Assembly (NCBI RefSeq): GCF_900108345.1
Contig: NZ_FNVV01000013.1
Span: forward strand, 1,214,944 to 1,278,943
Origin: Bacteroides ndongoniae
GTDB taxonomy: Bacteria > Bacteroidota > Bacteroidia > Bacteroidales > Bacteroidaceae
Direction of reading: 5' to 3'
Length of the DNA: 64,000 nucleotides
The notes under the pieces are model-generated. The model was not told the origin of the DNA. It searched no databases and worked only from the letters and a program-made list of their open reading frames with translations. The first letter of the stretch is position 1. The number at the start of each line of letters is the position of its first letter. Below, piece by piece: positions 59,290-64,000 of the stretch. A program made the translations under genes and the position numbers.

Positions 59290-61236
59290 TTACAGATCTA
59301 CACCCTGTGAACGTTTTGCCCAAGAGAGGACGTTGATGGTACAGTTGATGTAACCTTCTGCCTCATCATCTGGGTTACCGCTCGGTGGAACGATTGTAGG
59401 ATCACCAGGTCCACTAACAGAGTTTATAGTTATTTCATACCAGTTATTACGTACTACGCCATAACGGCCTAAATGTTTTAGTGCATAGTCATTGACCGAT
59501 GTAACACCAGCAGCAGGTACTTTCACTCCTTCATCATCGTTGAAGTGACGTATCAATGAAGAATAGTAATAGTTCTCTCCATCCTTATAATAAGAAATTC
59601 TACCACCTACTACTGTATTTACTGCAGCTTGTTGTGCTGTAAGTTCATCGCTAGTTGCATTAAAAGTGAACACGTCTGCAACATTCGTATAGGTTCCAGA
59701 AGCCAGAGAAGTTTTTATTTGCAACTCATTTGTCGTAAACTGATACTCTGTTTTAGTTATCAACTTGTTTGCTTCCTTCATGACATAATCAACAAAGGCA
59801 TCTGTACCACTTGAAGTAGAGCCACCTCCTACTTGTTCTTCAGGATACTTAGTTGAACTTGTTCCACAAATAAAAAAACTTCTTTTTTGAGCTTCAGTGT
59901 CACCATTGAAGTATGTATAATAGTCCGTTTGTATCAGAACTCCTGTCGTGCGGTCATCTATCTGCTGGTTATAGTCCATCGTATTTTCAAGGCAGTAGCA
60001 AGCATTGTCAGCTGTAGAAGTTGCAAGACCACTATTCCAAGCTGGCGCTTGAGGAGTGACCGTGCCATTATTAGTATAATAAGTAGTAAAATCATTAGCT
60101 GCGTCCGTAACATCTGTACTTCCTGTACCTATATAATTACAATCTTGGGCCCAATAGATACGGTAATAACTACTTTCGTTATTAATACCAAATGAAGCAT
60201 TGATTCCTCTTGTTCCTGCAAAGCGCTCAGGTTTATGGTCGGTTGCAGTTGCTAACCATCCGGAGTTATTAAACCCTGTTACATCACGCACCAGTTTGGT
60301 AGAATTGTTTGTGACATTCAGACACCAGCCGGTTATTTCTACAATATCTTGTGTAGCTGTCCCATCTGCTTCAGTAACTTTTATTTGCGCATCTTCATCA
60401 GTAACCTTATTAGTAGCTCCCAATTTCAACGTAACTTTCGCAACAACCCTTTCCACATAAATTTTAGCTACGTCACCATTTATGGCTTGAGCTTTTGTAT
60501 CATAAACTGTGACAGGCACTAAAGTATAGGCCTTTGCCCCTGAAATTGTTTCAGAAGAATTTCCTGGTTTGTCAGACAACGGAGCGTTTGTCATTGTAAA
60601 TTGATCTTGTTTAGAAGTAGTTGGATTAGTGGTAAACTTGTTAACAAAGTCATTATTTGTTAGTGTTTCTCCTGTTATTGAAGCTGAGATTTTCTTCTGT
60701 AAATCAGAAAGTTTTGATACAGTGGTTCCACTAACTGTTAAAGTACCGTTGTCAATTGTAAATAAAGAGCTATTATAATTTAATATCGCAAGTACATAAA
60801 GTTGTTCATCATCGGCAACTTTAGGAGCTTCAGTAATAACTGATACCTGTTCCGTCACTTGTGGAGTTTCTGTAGAGCCTGAGATTGCTAAATCAGTATT
60901 ACTTAAAGGATAAGCCTTAACAAATGCAGCCTCGGTTTCAGGAGTACCAGAGTTTAACGTCTTATCGCATTTAAAGAAAGCAAGAATGGCGTTGTTTACA
61001 TTATATTCATTAGCCTTACCATCTTCAAGGTCAACAATTGCACCACCTTCTTCATTATCGGTAGACCTGGTTGAATTACCACTCGTAGAAGGCATATTAA
61101 TTGCCACCTTCACATACCCTTCACCGGTAAGCGGTCCTTGGCCGGTGTTGTCACCCTCGTCCAGCGAGTCGGAGCAAGCCGCCATCACCAATGTGGCGGT
61201 CAGCATCCAAGCCATGTTTTTAAAAATCTTTTTCAT
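59290..61236 (-). CDS. Mfa1-family major fimbrial subunit
   Basis: 648 residues. Lipoprotein signal ending LVMAACSDSLDEG, then VKVAINMPSTSGNSTRS with Arg sites for the maturation protease, a long variable Thr/Asn/Ser-rich body (~80-560), and a C-terminal Mfa1-type end INVLSWAKRSQGVDL. Type V pilins are exported as lipoproteins, cut at Arg and joined by donor-strand exchange. Likely the main filament component and a variable surface antigen. Confidence 0.87.
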   Translation of the reverse strand: MKKIFKNMAWMLTATLVMAACSDSLDEGDNTGQGPLTGEGYVKVAINMPSTSGNSTRSTDNEEGGAIVDLEDGKANEYNVNNAILAFFKCDKTLNSGTPETEAAFVKAYPLSNTDLAISGSTETPQVTEQVSVITEAPKVADDEQLYVLAILNYNSSLFTIDNGTLTVSGTTVSKLSDLQKKISASITGETLTNNDFVNKFTTNPTTSKQDQFTMTNAPLSDKPGNSSETISGAKAYTLVPVTVYDTKAQAINGDVAKIYVERVVAKVTLKLGATNKVTDEDAQIKVTEADGTATQDIVEITGWCLNVTNNSTKLVRDVTGFNNSGWLATATDHKPERFAGTRGINASFGINNESSYYRIYWAQDCNYIGTGSTDVTDAANDFTTYYTNNGTVTPQAPAWNSGLATSTADNACYCLENTMDYNQQIDDRTTGVLIQTDYYTYFNGDTEAQKRSFFICGTSSTKYPEEQVGGGSTSSGTDAFVDYVMKEANKLITKTEYQFTTNELQIKTSLASGTYTNVADVFTFNATSDELTAQQAAVNTVVGGRISYYKDGENYYYSSLIRHFNDDEGVKVPAAGVTSVNDYALKHLGRYGVVRNNWYEITINSVSGPGDPTIVPPSGNPDDEAEGYINCTINVLSWAKRSQGVDL

Positions 61237-61403
61237 AATCTTTACTTATTTATCGAGTTAATAATTATTTGTTTTGATCTGCTTTGTTTTGTTTTAAGGA
61301 CTTAGGGTTGAGAGTTGAGGATTGAGGGTTTAGGGTGAATTGTTGACCTTGGTTTTACCCTTAGCCCTTTACCGTTTTGCGTCATTCCTGAGTCCGCTTT
61401 GCT

Positions 61404-61481
61404 CTGTCATCCTGAACGGAGTGAAGGATCTGTTATCACGTAGCTTTCGAAGGAGATCCTTCACTACGTTCAGGATGACAG
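61404..61481. repeat. Long palindrome in the 327-bp gap before the mfa1-like gene
   Basis: CTGTCATCCTGAACGGAGTG continued by AAGGATCT pairs with its complement (61454-61481) over about 27 bp with one mismatch. This kind of GTCATCCTGAACG..GATCT repeat occurs in many bacterial genomes. The gap also has a T/G-rich stretch (61300-61340) near GGGTTTAGGGT and its ACCCTTAGCCCT counterpart. Confidence 0.85.
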
Positions 61482-61563
61482 AATGACAACTACGTTATGC
61501 TCTAAGGCAAAAAGTGTACTTTTTAAAGTGGACTCATTTATATCGTTTTTAATTCTTCATTCC

Positions 61564-62982
61564 TCATTCTTCATTTCCAACGATCTTCCTGTTCTCCTCG
61601 GCCTCCTTCACTCCTCCTTGCAGAGCCTCTTCCAGCAGCGGGAGGGCTTCGTCGTAACGGCCTTGCAGCAACAGCGATACGGCGCGGGCGTTGGCTGCCT
61701 GCGGACTGTTGCCAGCCTTGTCCAAGTAGGGTTGTGCCTGCTCGGTCAGTCCCTGCTCCAGGAGGGCACAGGCGGCGTTGAGGTTGGCCACTTCGCTGTC
61801 GGGGTACATGCGTACGGCCACGTCGAACACCTGCTTGAAGTCGTCTCTGCCCGGCTCGTAGGTCTGCGCCACGGCAAACATCTCGTCGAGGCTGAGGTTC
61901 TGCGGGCGGGTGCGAAGCACTTCTTTGGCTTCGTTCACGTTGAAGCTGCGTATGGTGTAGTCGATGCGGTAGTCGGTGCGGCGCAAGCCGGGGTAGCACT
62001 CGGCCAGCAAGGTGGCGTAGGCTTTGGGGTAGCGGCTGCGGATGGCGCGCTCCTTGGCGTCGGGTTCCAGGTCGCTGTCTATCTGGGCCAGAATGCCGTC
62101 GCGGTCGGCCAGCGTACTGCCTGCCACGTAGCGGCGCAGGCCTTCCCAGTTCTCGGGTACGAAGTCGGTGACGAACAGCGTGTCGACAAAGCCGTAGCGC
62201 GTCTGTACGTACGCCTTCAACGCCTCGGTACGGCCTTCGGCCAGACGGGTGTTGCTGCGGTAGGTTCCTTCGGGCGAGGCATATCCACGCAAGGTGATGC
62301 GGGTGATGCGGAAGTCGCGGTCGTGCAGGATGGTATCGATGGAGGCGTGTATGCGCGCCAGTTCATCGGGGTTGCGGCGGTAGGTGGGGTTGATGTCGGT
62401 GCGGTTCACCACGAAGTCCAGATAGGCTTCGCCGCTCAGTGCGCGCCGCTTCTCCACTTCCACTTCGGGAGCGATGTAGGCCAGTTGCGGACGAAAGGCG
62501 ATGTCGGCCTGCTGCAGCGTCAGCTGGTTGCCCGGTTGCACTTCGCTACAGCCGCAAAGGTCTTCGGTCACGGCCAGACGGGCGGTGTCCATCCAGGGTT
62601 GGTAGAGTAGGGTAGTGCGATAGTTCACAGTCTGTGCCTCGCCTTCCTTGCGACGTATGACACTCCAAGGGCTGTCGGCGTAGTGTCGGCGTCCGTTACG
62701 CTCGTAGTAGAGTTGGCGTCTACGGCCCATTACTTCCACCGAGGGCAGTTCGATGTGCTTGCCTTCGGCTTCAAACAGGGGAATCAGGACGATGGAGCGG
62801 TTGGACTCTACCTCCATGGTCGAGAGATCGAGCCGCATGGTGATAATGACGCTGTCGCGCAGGCGGCAGACGTCGGTTGCCTCGACCGTTGCACCGCTTT
62901 GAAGGGTGTGCTGGGCCATGAGTGGCAGAGCGTCGCCAAGGCATCCCAAGAAAAGGCTATATATCAAAATGATTCGTTTCAT
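61564..62982 (-). CDS. DUF3868 / OmpA-like protein of the pilus locus
   Basis: 472 residues. Signal peptide (1-~23, ending LMAQ). DUF3868 region (~25-115), then an OmpA-like peptidoglycan-binding part with LRGYASPEGTYRSNTRLAEGR (~233-253), where the second half of the OmpA motif (N..LA..R) is clear; the C-terminus has TPR-like helices (~365-470). Probably secures the pilus machinery to the cell wall. The last residues (GNEE) and stop fall within a dispersed ATGAAGAATGA-type repeat. Confidence 0.86.
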   Translation of the reverse strand: MKRIILIYSLFLGCLGDALPLMAQHTLQSGATVEATDVCRLRDSVIITMRLDLSTMEVESNRSIVLIPLFEAEGKHIELPSVEVMGRRRQLYYERNGRRHYADSPWSVIRRKEGEAQTVNYRTTLLYQPWMDTARLAVTEDLCGCSEVQPGNQLTLQQADIAFRPQLAYIAPEVEVEKRRALSGEAYLDFVVNRTDINPTYRRNPDELARIHASIDTILHDRDFRITRITLRGYASPEGTYRSNTRLAEGRTEALKAYVQTRYGFVDTLFVTDFVPENWEGLRRYVAGSTLADRDGILAQIDSDLEPDAKERAIRSRYPKAYATLLAECYPGLRRTDYRIDYTIRSFNVNEAKEVLRTRPQNLSLDEMFAVAQTYEPGRDDFKQVFDVAVRMYPDSEVANLNAACALLEQGLTEQAQPYLDKAGNSPQAANARAVSLLLQGRYDEALPLLEEALQGGVKEAEENRKIVGNEE

Positions 62983-63090
62983 GTCTATGATGGTGTCTTT
63001 TTAGTTTGTAGTTTTTTGAGTTGGAATTATCCGCGTCCGTCCGTCTTTTTCCGTGTCGTCCGCGTATCTCAAAATTTCACCTTATTATAT

Positions 63091-63684
63091 TTAGAAAACA
63101 TATATCAGATTCAGGGCAGCCTTGGTGGGGCCGAGGTAATGATGCGGTTCGTTGTCCTCCAACTGTTCGCCACATCGCGGGCAAAGGTACTTATCGGCAC
63201 GGCTGTAGACGTAACCCAAGCCAATGACCCCTTCAAGGCTCCAGCGGCGCGACAGCATCCAGTGGTAACCGTATGCTACACCAATACCCGCCATCCAGCC
63301 CTCGAAGCGGTGGCCTTTCAGTTCACCAAAGTCGGTGCCGAAAAGTTTGAAGTCAAGATTGAGGTTGCTGAAGTTGTACACACCTCCCAGCAGATGGGTG
63401 CCTACAAAGTGCCCGTTGAAGCGTTCGCACAACCAGTAGCGAAGTTCCGGCTGGATGAGCCAGTGCTTCCACTTCTTGTTGTTGTCGCCGAAGGTCCAGC
63501 CATTGAAGTTGGCCGAAAGGTCGAATGTCCATTGGGGTGACAATCCGACTTCTGCTCCAAGGTTTACTGTAGTCGTTGCATCATACAACAAATTCGTCTT
63601 TACGGCCCAGTTCTGGGCTGAAAGTGAAATACTGACAAACAGCAAACAAAGCAGCAGGCTTCGTTTCACTATTTTCATGTCCAT
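63091..63684 (-). CDS. DUF3575 outer membrane protein of the pilus locus
   Basis: 197 residues from ATG 63684 (alternative 63678). Signal peptide ending SLSAQ, then WAVKTNLLYDATTTVNLGAEVGL (typical DUF3575 opening), a small beta barrel with aromatic girdle residues and C-terminal LNLIYVF with terminal Phe, fitting outer membrane insertion. First gene of the pilus locus. CPRCG near residue 170 could bind a metal or form a disulfide. Confidence 0.87.
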   Translation of the reverse strand: MDMKIVKRSLLLCLLFVSISLSAQNWAVKTNLLYDATTTVNLGAEVGLSPQWTFDLSANFNGWTFGDNNKKWKHWLIQPELRYWLCERFNGHFVGTHLLGGVYNFSNLNLDFKLFGTDFGELKGHRFEGWMAGIGVAYGYHWMLSRRWSLEGVIGLGYVYSRADKYLCPRCGEQLEDNEPHHYLGPTKAALNLIYVF

Positions 63685-63724
63685 AACACAATTTTTTTTC
63701 TTAGCGGGATGTTGTTTTGTTGTT

Positions 63725-63745
63725 CCGTTACTTCGTAGGTAACGG
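63725..63745. repeat. GTTAC-N7-GTAAC palindrome, candidate inversion site
   Basis: CCGTTAC-TTCGTAG-GTAACGG: perfect 7-bp arms around 7 bp. It lies between the pilus locus promoter and its first gene. The core GTTAC-N7-GTAAC is, to my memory, the consensus of inverted repeats bounding some invertible promoters in B. fragilis. Confidence 0.7.
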
Positions 63746-63765
63746 GTGTGTTTTCTAATTCGCTG

Positions 63766-63797
63766 CAAAGATTGTTTTATTTTTACAAATAAGCAAA
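63766..63797 (-). promoter_or_regulatory. Promoter of the pilus locus
   Basis: On the minus strand: TTTG (63794-63797), 20-bp spacer, AATCTTTG (63766-63773), one base off the consensus. Start near 63759, leader of about 75 nt including the palindrome 63725-63745. The remaining sequence to 64000 has no supported gene. Confidence 0.68.
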
Positions 63798-64000
63798 TGA
63801 AAGTCTTGATTTAACACATGTTTTTAACATATTTATGCAAGAATGAATGAAGCGCAGGTGAAATAAGCTGAATGAAAGAAATACGGCGTTTCATGCTGTC
63901 GGAAGATTAAGCGGTTGTTGGGGGCATTTAACATATTACCGGAGGAGGAAATAAAATGACTGTTTTCACCTTTCACCTTCCGACTGGAGGGGTATGTGTA

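Noticed and set aside
61483..62610. 375-codon plus-strand frame over the DUF3868 gene
   Set aside because: The opposite strand encodes a full DUF3868/OmpA-like protein with signal peptide; the plus frame is a GC-rich shadow.
63956..64000. Possible gene start (ATG after GGAGGAGG) at the right edge
   Set aside because: Only 15 codons are visible and strong Shine-Dalgarno sequences are not usual here; the following words look like common intergenic sequence.

Overview
This is a chromosomal window from a Bacteroides species (Bacteroidota, Bacteroidales). The evidence is a complete 16S-Ile-Ala-23S-5S ribosomal operon of Bacteroides type, a Rho factor with a long Asn/Gln-rich insert, a FeoA-FeoB fusion, a lipoprotein fimbrillin locus, and many promoters matching the Bacteroides consensus TTTG-N19-22-TAnnTTTG. 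The species cannot be fixed from sequence reading alone.

Layout. 1-5 kb: end of a YbbR-like gene, coaE, a DUF5606-type gene, guanine deaminase and clpB. 5-8.4 kb: a small unknown gene and a LysR regulator split by an IS1380-family insertion sequence whose 5-bp target duplication is readable; the split gene rejoins exactly in frame. 8.4-16 kb, minus strand: a B12-binding radical SAM protein, tRNA-His, a CapA-like protein, folD, ffh and rho. 16-25 kb: flavodoxin/ferredoxin protein, tilS, feoAB with its Cys-rich partner, tRNA-Cys, a TlpA-like thioredoxin, a methyltransferase, a DUF4468 protein and an MBL-fold protein. 25-29 kb: a FadL/OmpP1 porin, then queuosine transporter-queC-queF, whose leader resembles a preQ1-I riboswitch. 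29-36 kb: RDD protein, opposite a six-gene membrane cluster (SpoIIM, membrane protein, DUF4129, DUF4350, MoxR ATPase, DUF58). 36-42 kb: rRNA operon with two tandem promoters. 42-49 kb: DedA, TPR protein, glnS, phoU (with a PHO-box-like triple repeat upstream), a possible small RNA, ribE and a nitroreductase. 49-64 kb: a ten-gene type V pilus locus on the minus strand.

How it works together. The pilus locus reads from 63.7 kb leftward: two envelope proteins (DUF3575, DUF3868), an Mfa1-like major subunit, an Mfa2/FimB-like protein, five further fimbrillin-like lipoproteins and a thioredoxin-like DUF5106 protein. Its promoter is separated from its first gene by a perfect GTTAC-N7-GTAAC palindrome, the type of inverted repeat known at invertible promoters in Bacteroides, so the whole locus may be phase variable; the partner repeat would lie beyond the right edge. 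The queuosine genes, the phosphate regulator and the iron uptake genes each carry recognisable or candidate control elements.

Strongest points for follow-up: the putative inverton, the preQ1-like leader, the 11-bp-spaced PHO-box-like repeats, a promoter-terminator pair with no gene between, and two unrelated tandem palindromic repeats with 22- and 23-bp periods. No CRISPR array, prophage or obvious new defence system was seen.
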